NCBI GenBank assembly: GCA_027698105.1
Contig: JAQERH010000012.1
Span: 4,189 to 68,188 of the forward strand
Length of the DNA stretch: 64,000 bases
From: Lachnospiraceae bacterium AM93-12TA
Lineage (GTDB): Bacteria > Bacillota > Clostridia > Lachnospirales > Lachnospiraceae
Direction: 5' to 3'
Shown: in pieces, positions 43,499-52,076 of the stretch
Layout: every line of letters begins with the position of its first letter
How positions within the stretch are numbered: position 1 is the stretch's first letter
Notes under the pieces: model-generated
What the model saw: only the letters and a program-made list of their open reading frames with translations
Told to the model about the DNA's origin: nothing
Databases searched by the model: none
Program-made: the position numbers and the translations under genes

Positions 43499-46400
43499 CT
43501 AAATAGTGTCATCTTTTCTTGACCAGTTATCTATAGAGTATAGAGCATAATTTTGTGTGAGTATTTTATTTACAAATTCCTGAGTATCTATCTTTGCCCA
43601 CATTTTCTCAATTAATTCATTACTAACTCGCACAAACCTTTCCTCTAACAATTGTTTGAACATATTCGTTGTATTTACGTCCTGCTTATAGGCCACTTCC
43701 AACACTCTACTGTCAAATACATATGATAAAAATACCTCCAATAAAATTTTATTTTCTTCTGTATTTTCACTCTGAAAAGCTTCAATCACCTTTTTTAAAT
43801 AATCACATAATTCTGTGTTACTTTGTATATATATTCCGCCAAAAGTTTTTACTCCTATTTCTTCTTTTAAGCCCGAGATAGATACACTTTTTTTAGGAAT
43901 ATACAATGTTTTTGCTATTAGCCCCCTATTTCTCAAATCAAATTCATACCATAAGTCACTTTTAAAAGAATAGGTAACATGAATTCTCCGTTCTTTATGT
44001 GCAACTTCAATCTTGCTAACTTCTTTATTTCTAAGTGCATACTGATGCAGCAAGTTACTCATATCTATGTTGCATATAACATTTTTAACTCCCTCTAAAA
44101 AATTATCCTCACACACAACACTTATAAGGCTATTCAAAGTCGCATTACTTCTGACTTCCTTCAGCAGATATTCGCCTGCTCTTGTCATTTCACATTCAAA
44201 AATATTTATCTCTTCTAATCCGGCAACTTCTTCAGCAGAAACCACTCGCCTTATACCTTCATTTTCTAATGCTAAACACTTTAAATGTGCTAACCTATGA
44301 ATCAATACATCTTCATCTATTGGTTCTACACGATTATTACTATATTCATCATAAATCAAAGGACGCATCAAATATCTTCCTTCTGACATCGCCCATGATT
44401 GTGCATAATCTTGTGCCTCCAATCTATCCATCTGTTCTTGTACATATTCTTTATATACATCATATATATCAGATAAAATCTCATTATTTGCATCTAATTC
44501 AATCGCAGATCTCGCCACGTTCGTTTGATACTTACTATTTTTTATATTTGCAATTGCCAATATTGATGTGTTTCTATATCCAGGCGTAGAAAATTCAACT
44601 CGTATCCCCTCAACACAAGTTCCAATAGGTAACATTGTTTTTCTTTGAACACGCCTACTGTCAGCACTCATCAAACACCAATCTGACATATATTTCAAAT
44701 GTCTTACCGCATAAGCCACTGTCACATTTCCATGTTCTTTTTCATACACATCATATTTTTCCCCATCAACATCATGGCCTGTTTCATTTAAATATTTTAC
44801 TAATATCTCTTTTAACGAGTCATAACCAATTCTAATACTATCGCCATTATCAATAGATAAGTATACCGGGATTTCTGGAATTACAATCCACTTTCGTAAG
44901 TCATTTTCTATTTTCGTCATATCAACATCGCTTCTGACATACAACTTCACCATTGTCCCATGCTGTTTGATTCGTGTATCCAGCTCATTTTTATCCAATT
45001 TTCGCAACAAATAACTGCCATTTACTTTACGCAAATTGATACTATTTGCTTCCTCTTGTTCATCCGAACTTGTCACTATATCAATATCATTTGCCACCAT
45101 AAAACAGGTTAAAATTCCAATACCAAAATGACTTATAGATGTAAAATTAGGAAACTGTTTTTTTACTGTCTCATCTCTATACTTTGACGCACCAACCTTT
45201 AATAGATAATTTTCAACATCTTGTATGGACATACCAGTTCCATTATCCCAGAAACTCAATTGTCGTTTTTGACTATCCCATTCAACCCAAACCTGTCCCT
45301 GAGCATAACTCCTACCATTCTTTTTTTCATATTCTGCCTGTAATCTAACTGCATCTATTCCATTTTGAACCAATTCTCTAACTACTACAGAAGAATCATT
45401 ATATAAAGTATGTCCAACTAATAATTGTAAAATATTATCTTGAGCAATAGTAAATTGGAGTTTTTTCTTTTCAAATCCATTAACCTCAATTTGAGATTCA
45501 TCAATTTCCCTCCAAGGAAATTCATATCCTACTGCACCTTCTCTTTTTTGAGCTTTTTCAACTATTTCACAACATTTTGCTAATTCTTTACGTGTATATT
45601 GTATATATGATGATAATCCAAAAAACGCATCTGCAGTCTCTGCTCCATCAAAGTAGGCCGTTATTTCTATAGTATCTTTCTGCTTACTATCATCTACGGC
45701 ACCATCTTCATTTCTTTGATCTTTAGGTCCGACTGCTCTAACAGCCATTTGTTTTTCCCATTCGAGAACACTTATTGGATTACTTACATTAATCAGTCTT
45801 CTTGCAACAGACGGAGTTCTATCTCTGGTTATGTGCAACAGATCTGCAATGCGTAAAATAATAGCAATATAATTAAGATTTACTTTTTCATTTTCCGTAT
45901 TTCCATACATCTTTTTTACTTTATACTTCGTAAAATCATCTATGTCATCTTTATGATGACTTTCACATATCATAGCTAAATCTGCTTTAAACATACTATC
46001 TAAGTTTTTTAATATATCATCAATTTCCTTACATACCGTTCCGGCTTCACCTAAATTCTTACTACTTTTCCCTTCAATCCATTGACGAATCCGTGCGGCA
46101 TGAATCTCACGCACGAATTCTTGATATAAAAAAGAATCCCCCCGTTCCTTAGCGCACTCTCCATATTCCGATTCCTGTGTATCATTCAATACACTTTCTT
46201 TATATTCTCTAAATGCAGTCTCATATCTATGTTCAAATTCATCTTTTGTAACCACCATACCCAAATCATGAAAGTAAATAGCAAGGGTAAGCATAAGCCA
46301 TTCTGCATATGTCATTTTTTCTTTCGTGTGCTCCGGAATTAACCATTCCACAATTTTTAACATTTCATCAATATGAGCTATACTATGCACTGTATATTCT

Positions 46401-46540
46401 TCGAATATTCCACCTTTTCCAATGAATCCCAGCATAACTTCTACTCTATCTCTAATGTGTAATAACTTTATACCTCGACAAAATGACAGTTTTTCTGCTT
46501 TTTCAGCTTGTATTTCTGCATAATTAACAAACTCATCCAT
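43499..46540 (-). CDS. HD domain plus Hsp90-like (GHKL) ATPase, putative defence protein
   Basis: 1013 residues from MDEFVNYAEIQ (46540; AGAGG 8 nt before). Residues 50-240 form an HD-type hydrolase domain with H52/H56, the HD pair at 91-92 (YFHDLGM), HH at 195-196 and D233, so metal binding looks intact. From about 365 an Hsp90/GHKL ATPase domain follows: E389-x3-N393-x2-D396 (N box), DNGTG (432-436) and HFGIG (471-475). The rest (540-1013) is unrecognised. It lies 57 bp downstream of a PmeII-like nuclease in the same direction and is probably co-transcribed with the R-M genes. Coupling of nucleotide hydrolysis and a chaperone-like switch suggests phage defence; function is inferred. Confidence 0.8.
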   Translation of the reverse strand: MDEFVNYAEIQAEKAEKLSFCRGIKLLHIRDRVEVMLGFIGKGGIFEEYTVHSIAHIDEMLKIVEWLIPEHTKEKMTYAEWLMLTLAIYFHDLGMVVTKDEFEHRYETAFREYKESVLNDTQESEYGECAKERGDSFLYQEFVREIHAARIRQWIEGKSSKNLGEAGTVCKEIDDILKNLDSMFKADLAMICESHHKDDIDDFTKYKVKKMYGNTENEKVNLNYIAIILRIADLLHITRDRTPSVARRLINVSNPISVLEWEKQMAVRAVGPKDQRNEDGAVDDSKQKDTIEITAYFDGAETADAFFGLSSYIQYTRKELAKCCEIVEKAQKREGAVGYEFPWREIDESQIEVNGFEKKKLQFTIAQDNILQLLVGHTLYNDSSVVVRELVQNGIDAVRLQAEYEKKNGRSYAQGQVWVEWDSQKRQLSFWDNGTGMSIQDVENYLLKVGASKYRDETVKKQFPNFTSISHFGIGILTCFMVANDIDIVTSSDEQEEANSINLRKVNGSYLLRKLDKNELDTRIKQHGTMVKLYVRSDVDMTKIENDLRKWIVIPEIPVYLSIDNGDSIRIGYDSLKEILVKYLNETGHDVDGEKYDVYEKEHGNVTVAYAVRHLKYMSDWCLMSADSRRVQRKTMLPIGTCVEGIRVEFSTPGYRNTSILAIANIKNSKYQTNVARSAIELDANNEILSDIYDVYKEYVQEQMDRLEAQDYAQSWAMSEGRYLMRPLIYDEYSNNRVEPIDEDVLIHRLAHLKCLALENEGIRRVVSAEEVAGLEEINIFECEMTRAGEYLLKEVRSNATLNSLISVVCEDNFLEGVKNVICNIDMSNLLHQYALRNKEVSKIEVAHKERRIHVTYSFKSDLWYEFDLRNRGLIAKTLYIPKKSVSISGLKEEIGVKTFGGIYIQSNTELCDYLKKVIEAFQSENTEENKILLEVFLSYVFDSRVLEVAYKQDVNTTNMFKQLLEERFVRVSNELIEKMWAKIDTQEFVNKILTQNYALYSIDNWSRKDDTI

Positions 46541-46597
46541 ATAATTATCCTCTTTCCGTACACCATTATAAACAGCACACAATATTGCTATTTAAAG

Positions 46598-47338
46598 TCA
46601 ATCTCCCGAATTAAACTCCACCAGTTTCTCCCAGTCAATACTTCCATCTTCCTTACAGAAACTGTTGGAAAATTCTCTAACCAGTCTATTCGCTGCCTTG
46701 TTGTAGCTTTCCTTATAGTCTGCTACATACTGTTCTGGCATCGTTCCCATATATCCAATAATCTTTATGTAAAATTCCTCGTCACCTGTCAACTCAGCCC
46801 AGAATCGTTTTCCAGCCAATTCCTGATACATTTTCGGTTTTCCTCTGCCAGAATCTTTCTTCTTTCCGTAACAATAACCAATATATGCCTCATATCTTGC
46901 TTTTGCCTGTTGTGCCAGCTTAGAAGCAGCTGTAAAATTCTGCTCCTGACGTTTTTTACTGTCCGCATTGAATACAGAAGGGCCACTTTTGACCGCTATA
47001 GCAGAAATCGTATTGGTTTCCTTGTTTTGAATCATAATATCAATACCTTCTGCCAATGCCTTATTCCCGCCGCTTGCAGCAATAGCGATCGGTTCAAAGA
47101 AACAGTTTCCAAAAATCGTCTCTTCACTGGAGCTAACAAATGCTGTCAAAACAGAATCCACAATTTCAGCTGCACTTTGCATAGCTTTCGCACGATATAG
47201 GTATGGATTTTTCCGCTTCATTACCTTCTGTATATTCAATCCATCTATTTTCTCGATTAATGTCCCATAAAATGTTTCCAATGCAGATGCAATCGCCTGG
47301 ATTACTGCCTGTTCATCATATGAATTATTTAACGGCAT
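46598..47338 (-). CDS. PmeII-like type II restriction endonuclease
   Basis: 246 residues. The region GIDIMIQNKETNTISAIAVKSGPSVFNADSKKRQEQNF holds a D..xVKSG active-site pattern (PD-(D/E)xK-like with K near 118) and matches the PmeII endonuclease family as I recall it. It overlaps the methyltransferase by 14 bp, the tight coupling normal for R-M pairs. It should cut unmodified DNA at a site set by the partner; the site cannot be read from sequence. Confidence 0.7.
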   Translation of the reverse strand: MPLNNSYDEQAVIQAIASALETFYGTLIEKIDGLNIQKVMKRKNPYLYRAKAMQSAAEIVDSVLTAFVSSSEETIFGNCFFEPIAIAASGGNKALAEGIDIMIQNKETNTISAIAVKSGPSVFNADSKKRQEQNFTAASKLAQQAKARYEAYIGYCYGKKKDSGRGKPKMYQELAGKRFWAELTGDEEFYIKIIGYMGTMPEQYVADYKESYNKAANRLVREFSNSFCKEDGSIDWEKLVEFNSGD

Positions 47339-48533
47339 ATAAATTTCCTCCCAATTCTATTGCATTTCTAATTTTGTTATGCACATTCGTCCCTCTAAAT
47401 CGTTTTGTTTGAACCAAAGACGTCTGATCCGCTACGGAAAGAACCGCCTTTCCAATAGCTTCTGCCAATCCCACCGGAACAGCATTCCCAATCTGTCGAT
47501 ATTTAGCAGCTGTCGTTCCTGTGAATACCCAGTCATCCGGGAACTGCTGGATTCTTGCATATTCCTTCACACTCAACGGTCTATTTTGTGTAGGATGACA
47601 CATCATTGTTGCTTTCTGAACAGGAGAGGTAACTACTGTTGGAGAAGGCTGATCGTATGACAATCTTCTATAAAATCCAACTTTTCCGCCTCCGGATTTA
47701 TATGCGCCTCCCATAGCAACAGGAATCATGTCTTCCGGTAAATCTCTCCAATTTCCACCTTCTGGAACCATCTTTAAGAACTTCAGTCGTTCCTCACTAA
47801 GAGTTGCGCATTCACCATGATCAAATTCCAAGTCTTCAATCACACATCTAACAGTTTTCCACTGATACTCCTTATTCTGATGCATCTGAAAATGCGTAGG
47901 AATCGGAAGGAAAATTTCTTCATTGTCACGACTTCCAATCAAAACAAATCTTTCTCGAAATTGTGGAACACCATAATTTACAGCATCCAAAACCCCATAT
48001 ACTGTTTTATACCCTAATTTATCAAATTCAGACAAAATTACATCCAACACCGTACCTAATCTCTGATCTGGATCGCTTTCATCCCTTTCAGATAATGGTA
48101 CATGCTTTAATGGTGCAGACATAATTCCTTTCACATTCTCCATTACAAAAAACCGAGGACGAATATAATCTATCATACGGATAAAATCCATAAATAAACT
48201 TCCTCTTGGATCGTTTATCCCTAAACGTTTTCCTGCTGTAGAAAAAGGTTGGCAGGGCGGCCCGCCGCAAATCAAAAATGGCTCACCTACGGATAATCCT
48301 GTCATTTCTAACAGTTGTTGTGGCTGAATCTCCCTAATGTCTCCGCCCAATACCTTATGTCCATTGGCTCTCATAGTATTTACACATGATGCATCAAAAT
48401 CCTGACCAATTACAACATTTAAGCCAGCCTTGCCTAATCCAATATCTAATCCCATAGCCCCGGAAAACAAAGAAATAACATCTCTATTATCAGCAAACCT
48501 GCTATAACTATTCTGTTTTATACTATTATGCAT
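47325..48533 (-). CDS. DNA (cytosine-5-) methyltransferase
   Basis: 402 residues with all C5-methylase motifs in order: I (VISLFSGAMGLDIGLGKAG), IV (GGPPCQPFSTAGKR, catalytic Cys), VI (FVMENVKG), VIII (QFRERFVLIG), a target-recognition region (about 220-320) and IX/X (RQIGNAVPVGLAEAIG). The modification partner of the adjacent nuclease. The flanking Vsr predicts that 5-methylcytosine deamination (T:G mismatch) occurs at its site. It overlaps the controller-like gene by one base. Confidence 0.93.
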   Translation of the reverse strand: MHNSIKQNSYSRFADNRDVISLFSGAMGLDIGLGKAGLNVVIGQDFDASCVNTMRANGHKVLGGDIREIQPQQLLEMTGLSVGEPFLICGGPPCQPFSTAGKRLGINDPRGSLFMDFIRMIDYIRPRFFVMENVKGIMSAPLKHVPLSERDESDPDQRLGTVLDVILSEFDKLGYKTVYGVLDAVNYGVPQFRERFVLIGSRDNEEIFLPIPTHFQMHQNKEYQWKTVRCVIEDLEFDHGECATLSEERLKFLKMVPEGGNWRDLPEDMIPVAMGGAYKSGGGKVGFYRRLSYDQPSPTVVTSPVQKATMMCHPTQNRPLSVKEYARIQQFPDDWVFTGTTAAKYRQIGNAVPVGLAEAIGKAVLSVADQTSLVQTKRFRGTNVHNKIRNAIELGGNLYAVK

Positions 48534-48742
48534 TAAATCTTCTCTCCGTTTTCTAATACGAATTTTCTTTCAAAAGAACTATTTACCGCCTCTGCAATAT
48601 CTTCTAATTCAGCTATGGTAAAACTCTCTCTTTTCATTTTTCCATTAAAATTCTGTGGTGTTGTACCTATTCGCCGTGCAAGTTCTGCTACACTAATATC
48701 AGATCTTACACACAGCACCTTGATTTGTTCAGAAATCGTCAT
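48533..48742 (-). CDS. Small XRE-type controller protein of the R-M system
   Basis: 69 residues: MTISEQIKVLCVRSDISVAELARRIGTTPQNFNGKMKRESFTIAELEDIAEAV is a compact helix-turn-helix. It is first gene of the leftward R-M transcript and overlaps the methylase by 1 bp. Small XRE proteins at this position often act as C-proteins that delay nuclease expression after entry into a new host; that role is inferred. Confidence 0.75.
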   Translation of the reverse strand: MTISEQIKVLCVRSDISVAELARRIGTTPQNFNGKMKRESFTIAELEDIAEAVNSSFERKFVLENGEKI

Positions 48743-48902
48743 TTCGGGTACCTCGTAATTAAATCAATTCTTACCTTACCAGTATAAATCATAGCATTTA
48801 TATCGTCAACCAAATAATTCACTCCATATGATTATGGGTACTTGTAACTTTTCATTCACCTTGGTAAAATAACTTATATCAGAAAAGGTGGTGAAAACAC
48901 AT

Positions 48903-49358
48903 ATGGCTCGTGATCCTGAAACAGTATCGAAAAATATGAGTAAAATCCATAGTAAAGATACTTCAATAGAAATTCAACTCCGAAAAGCACTCTGGCACAA
49001 AGGATATCGTTACCGCAAAAATTATAAAGCACTTCCTGGCTCCCCCGATATTGTTCTTACCAAATATAAAATTGCTATTTTTTGTGACAGTGAATTTTTT
49101 CATGGAAAAGACTGGGAAATATTAAAACTCCGTCTTGAAAAAGGTAAAAATCCAGACTATTGGATCAAGAAAATCGAGCGGAATCGCTCCCGTGACTGGG
49201 AAAATGACAAAAAACTTCTATTTCTCGGATATACTGTCATTCATTTCTGGGGGCAGGATATCAAGAAGCATACCGACGAATGTCTGCAAGCCATTGAAGA
49301 ATCCATCTGGGATAATACATTTTCAAATACCCCTGAAACTTCAGAAGAATATGAGTAA
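48903..49358 (+). CDS. vsr: Very short patch repair (Vsr-type) endonuclease
   Basis: 151 residues from MARDPETVSKNMSKIHSKD (48903). The Vsr fold is clear: RKALWHKGYRYRKN, LPGSPDIVLTKYKIAIF (catalytic Asp), EFFHGKDW and NRSRDWENDKKLLFLGYTVIHFWGQDI. The conserved segment here reads CDSEFFHG rather than the common HGCFWHG of E. coli Vsr, a variation seen as divergence. It nicks T:G mismatches produced by deamination of 5-methylcytosine. Divergent from the methylase operon; hairpin after its end (49386-49409). Confidence 0.9.
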   Translation: MARDPETVSKNMSKIHSKDTSIEIQLRKALWHKGYRYRKNYKALPGSPDIVLTKYKIAIFCDSEFFHGKDWEILKLRLEKGKNPDYWIKKIERNRSRDWENDKKLLFLGYTVIHFWGQDIKKHTDECLQAIEESIWDNTFSNTPETSEEYE

Positions 49359-49385
49359 TGTTTTCTCATTTTATTCATAATTATA

Positions 49386-49409
49386 GGCTACCCCTTTTAC
49401 GGAGTAGCC
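49386..49409 (+). terminator. Hairpin after vsr
   Basis: GGCTACCCC and GGAGTAGCC stem with a 6-nt loop between the convergent vsr and tnpV genes; the T tail is weak on both sides. Confidence 0.4.
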
Positions 49410-49427
49410 ATAGAATTTTCTACTTGT

Positions 49428-49805
49428 TTATACATATATCATCTCTGCCAGCACAATCTCCTTCGCAATATTCCTTATCTCATTCATTCTTTGCACCCAT
49501 AGCATTGACTGTTCTGCCTTCAACTGTTCCGTAACTCTCTCTTTTTCTGCCATTTGTATTACCAGTACCTCCATCCGCTCATGCGCTTCCCGATCCACTC
49601 TGTTCAGGTATTTATTAAGCTTCCCCTGCAGGATCAACATCTGATAGTACGCTTTTCTATGCTCCATCAGGTAAGTTTTCCGCAGCATTCCATACTTTCC
49701 GTAATGTGCTTCTTCGTCCTCAGGCAATTCCAGATCCGGTAGATAATAATCCCCATACAGTGTATAGTCCAGACCATTCTTATCATCGTAAATATGTTTT
49801 TCCAT
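49428..49805 (-). CDS. TnpV-type transposon-encoded protein
   Basis: 125 residues, highly charged, mostly helical. DYTLYGDYYLPDLELPEDEEAHYGKYGMLRKTYLMEHRKAYYQMLILQGKL is characteristic of TnpV proteins of Tn4451-type and related clostridial mobilizable elements. Role unknown. It follows the relaxase gene by 14 bp. Confidence 0.8.
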   Translation of the reverse strand: MEKHIYDDKNGLDYTLYGDYYLPDLELPEDEEAHYGKYGMLRKTYLMEHRKAYYQMLILQGKLNKYLNRVDREAHERMEVLVIQMAEKERVTEQLKAEQSMLWVQRMNEIRNIAKEIVLAEMIYV

Positions 49806-49819
49806 AGCGTTAATCCTCC

Positions 49820-51133
49820 TTATCTTGCGTCCCGATCATGCGACCGCTTATTTACTTTTCTACTATTTTTCTCAGCTATCTCTCTGCTTTTTTCGTTCTG
49901 AATGAGATATTCGGAATGTTCTTCTCCGACTGCCCTTTTTAATCTCCGAAAATCTTCCTTTTCTTCCCGAAGAACAGCATTTTCACTTATCAATTCCTGT
50001 TTCTGCTCTGCTAAGACATGATTAGAATTTTTCAACCTGTCATACTTATAAATGACCTGATCTAACTGCTCTTTTACTTGAATATATTTCAGATACAAGC
50101 CATATAACAGCTCTTTCAGTTCACTGATTACCGGATATGCTTTTTTATCCCGGTAATTCTTGGCACTTTCCAACATCCCCGCTTCTGGAAGTACCTCATC
50201 AACTGGTTTCGAGAATTCACCGGCATATTTCTGAATATCTTTTGCAATCGCTTTTGCTTTTTTCAGACTTTTCTCATATTTATCGGCAGTTGCTTTTGCC
50301 TGTTCTGCTTCCTTTGCTACCTGGGCACGCTCTGCCTTCTTTTTCTGCAGTTCATTCCCGGTCTGCAACAATTCCTCATGGAGATTATCTGCCAGTTCAT
50401 GGCAAGCAGCCGTTTCCTTCTGCAGCTGTGCTTTCTGCTCTTCCAGAGCTGCCACTTCCTGCTCACGCTGTTCCTTTTTGAAATTTAAGACATCCAGATG
50501 CTCCCGGTGTGTACCTTTTTGCTCCCAGATCATCCCATATCTTTCTGCGATCTTCGCCAGCTCTTGTTTTTCCGATTCCATCCACTGATTATATTCTGTA
50601 TTTTCCCTGCCCTTTCCGACAAATCCTCTGGATGCCAATGCTTGTTTCATGGATACTCTTGTATCCGGCCCACGTTTACTTCCAGTTACATACGGCACAA
50701 AATCAATATGAAGATGTGGTGTCGCCTCATCCATATGCAGATATATACCGAATACCCGGAACTGTGGGTTTCTCTTTTGAAAGTCTTTTGCAAAATCAAG
50801 CAATGCCAGTCTGGCAATCTGCCCTTCCCGACTTGAACATCCGGTATCATCCTTATTCCCAATCTGGAAGATTGCTTCGTGGAAAACTTTCTCCTGTTTC
50901 CCAGTCCGGATGTGTTCATAATAATCTTCAATCTTCCGGTCTTTCCGTTTTTGTTTTGCGTTGTACCGTTCAATTGCTTCATCAAATAATTCATGGTAAA
51001 CGTCCTTCACATTCTCTGACTGCAATACCACGTTTCGGATTGTCCGGGCAGCATCTACGTTTTCTGCAATAAATTTTCTCTCATTGTGGGCGATAGAACC
51101 TTTTCCAATCATACCGCTGATCGTCCTTTTCAT
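49820..51133 (-). CDS. mobV: MobV-type relaxase (Mob/Pre plasmid recombination protein)
   Basis: 437 residues when started at MKRTISGMIGKGSIAHNERKF (51133; GGAGGTG is about 15 nt upstream, so the start is not certain). Motif 1 HNER lies near residue 16 and motif 3 ATPHLHIDFVPY (HxH metal site) near 135. A coiled-coil C-terminus (about 200-437) is typical of MobV. It nicks oriT so that the excised element can be moved by a helper conjugation system. A hairpin-rich region lies upstream (51212-51362). Confidence 0.88.
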   Translation of the reverse strand: MKRTISGMIGKGSIAHNERKFIAENVDAARTIRNVVLQSENVKDVYHELFDEAIERYNAKQKRKDRKIEDYYEHIRTGKQEKVFHEAIFQIGNKDDTGCSSREGQIARLALLDFAKDFQKRNPQFRVFGIYLHMDEATPHLHIDFVPYVTGSKRGPDTRVSMKQALASRGFVGKGRENTEYNQWMESEKQELAKIAERYGMIWEQKGTHREHLDVLNFKKEQREQEVAALEEQKAQLQKETAACHELADNLHEELLQTGNELQKKKAERAQVAKEAEQAKATADKYEKSLKKAKAIAKDIQKYAGEFSKPVDEVLPEAGMLESAKNYRDKKAYPVISELKELLYGLYLKYIQVKEQLDQVIYKYDRLKNSNHVLAEQKQELISENAVLREEKEDFRRLKRAVGEEHSEYLIQNEKSREIAEKNSRKVNKRSHDRDAR

Positions 51134-51211
51134 TTCCACTATCCTCACCTCCCTCGCTAATAAAAATGCCGGATACGGCAAAAAGAAATATGCGCCGGAT
51201 ACGGCGGTTTT

Positions 51212-51362
51212 GTTACTTTTGTCAAAAGTAACGCAAAAGCACTTTCGACAGCCGTACCGTCCATCAAAAGTACCCTTGCGCCCTGCCGGGGTGTAAGACG
51301 TCCGGGGGACGTCTGTTTTGCACCGACCGAAGCGGAGCGAAGACCTTTTCCTCCCTTCGGTC
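51212..51362. other. Candidate oriT region: three hairpins upstream of mobV
   Basis: Three perfect inverted repeats occur in 150 bp: GTTACTTTTG/CAAAAGTAAC (51212-51232), AGACGTCC/GGACGTCT (51296-51314) and GACCGAAG/CTTCGGTC (51325-51362). There is no gene here, and MobV relaxases normally act at an origin just upstream of their gene. Confidence 0.5.
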
Positions 51363-51379
51363 AGTGTGGCTGTGTCCGG

Positions 51380-51601
51380 TTATATCCTTGCCCGGATATA
51401 TTCCAGATCACCACGGTAAGGTGTCCCCACCAGATACCAGTTCCGGGCAACATCCATTTCCATCCGGGTCTGTACCCATTTTCCATCCATCAAAATCTGC
51501 AGGCATTCCCCACAGTGCAATCCGGTATCAATCCATAAGTCCGATGACAAGATACCGTATCTTCCATTGCTACTGTTGTAACCAAGCCTTCCTTCTCTCA
51601 T
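51380..51601 (-). CDS. DUF5348-domain small protein
   Basis: 73 residues: GRLGYNSSNGRYGILSSDLWIDTGLHCGECLQIL..WVQTRMEMD is the short beta-rich DUF5348 type, common in clostridial mobile elements. No function known. The 175 bp after its start (51602-51776) hold no gene, only an inverted repeat (51729-51762, CGATACAGG..CCTGTCCTATCG). Confidence 0.7.
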   Translation of the reverse strand: MREGRLGYNSSNGRYGILSSDLWIDTGLHCGECLQILMDGKWVQTRMEMDVARNWYLVGTPYRGDLEYIRARI

Positions 51602-51776
51602 TTTCCAGTCCCCTTTCCAATCGGATTAAACTCAAAATCACTCGCTAAGGATGCCCTGAAACGGGGCTCCCTTTACGCAATTCCAAAAACTTCCGTCCTC
51701 ACATCTGCTGCTTTTCCTTGTCCGCCAACGATACAGGAGCGTGCCACGCCCCTGTCCTATCGTAGTCAGAAAAGAA

Positions 51777-52010
51777 CTACCAACGGAAATCCTCCGGTAT
51801 TCCACGCCTGTCCAGATATTCCTGCCGGGCTTTTTCCCGTTCCTCCTCCGTCGGGGCAGTTTTGGATCTCGTATATAATTCCCGTTCCACCATAGCATTC
51901 ATTTTCTGCTCCAATCCGTTTTTCACTTCTTCCGTGCAGCTATCATCGTCAAGCAGATGATACCGAAGCAGTTTCATAAATAATTCCTGTGGAATCTGTA
52001 CATTCTTCAT
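51777..52010 (-). CDS. Small conserved hypothetical protein of the mobilizable element
   Basis: 77 residues, MKNVQIPQELFMKLLRYHLLDDDSCTEEVKNGLEQKMNAMVERELYTRSK.., strongly charged and helical, C-terminus TEEEREKARQEYLDRRGIPEDFRW. AAGGAG precedes ATG. Similar small proteins occur next to RepA/mob genes in clostridial elements. Function not recognised. Confidence 0.65.
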   Translation of the reverse strand: MKNVQIPQELFMKLLRYHLLDDDSCTEEVKNGLEQKMNAMVERELYTRSKTAPTEEEREKARQEYLDRRGIPEDFRW

Positions 52011-52076
52011 TTCTTGCTCCTTTCAAGGTGGCAAGATGCCCTGTTCTTAAGAAGTGGTCATCTTGACATCTTCCTT

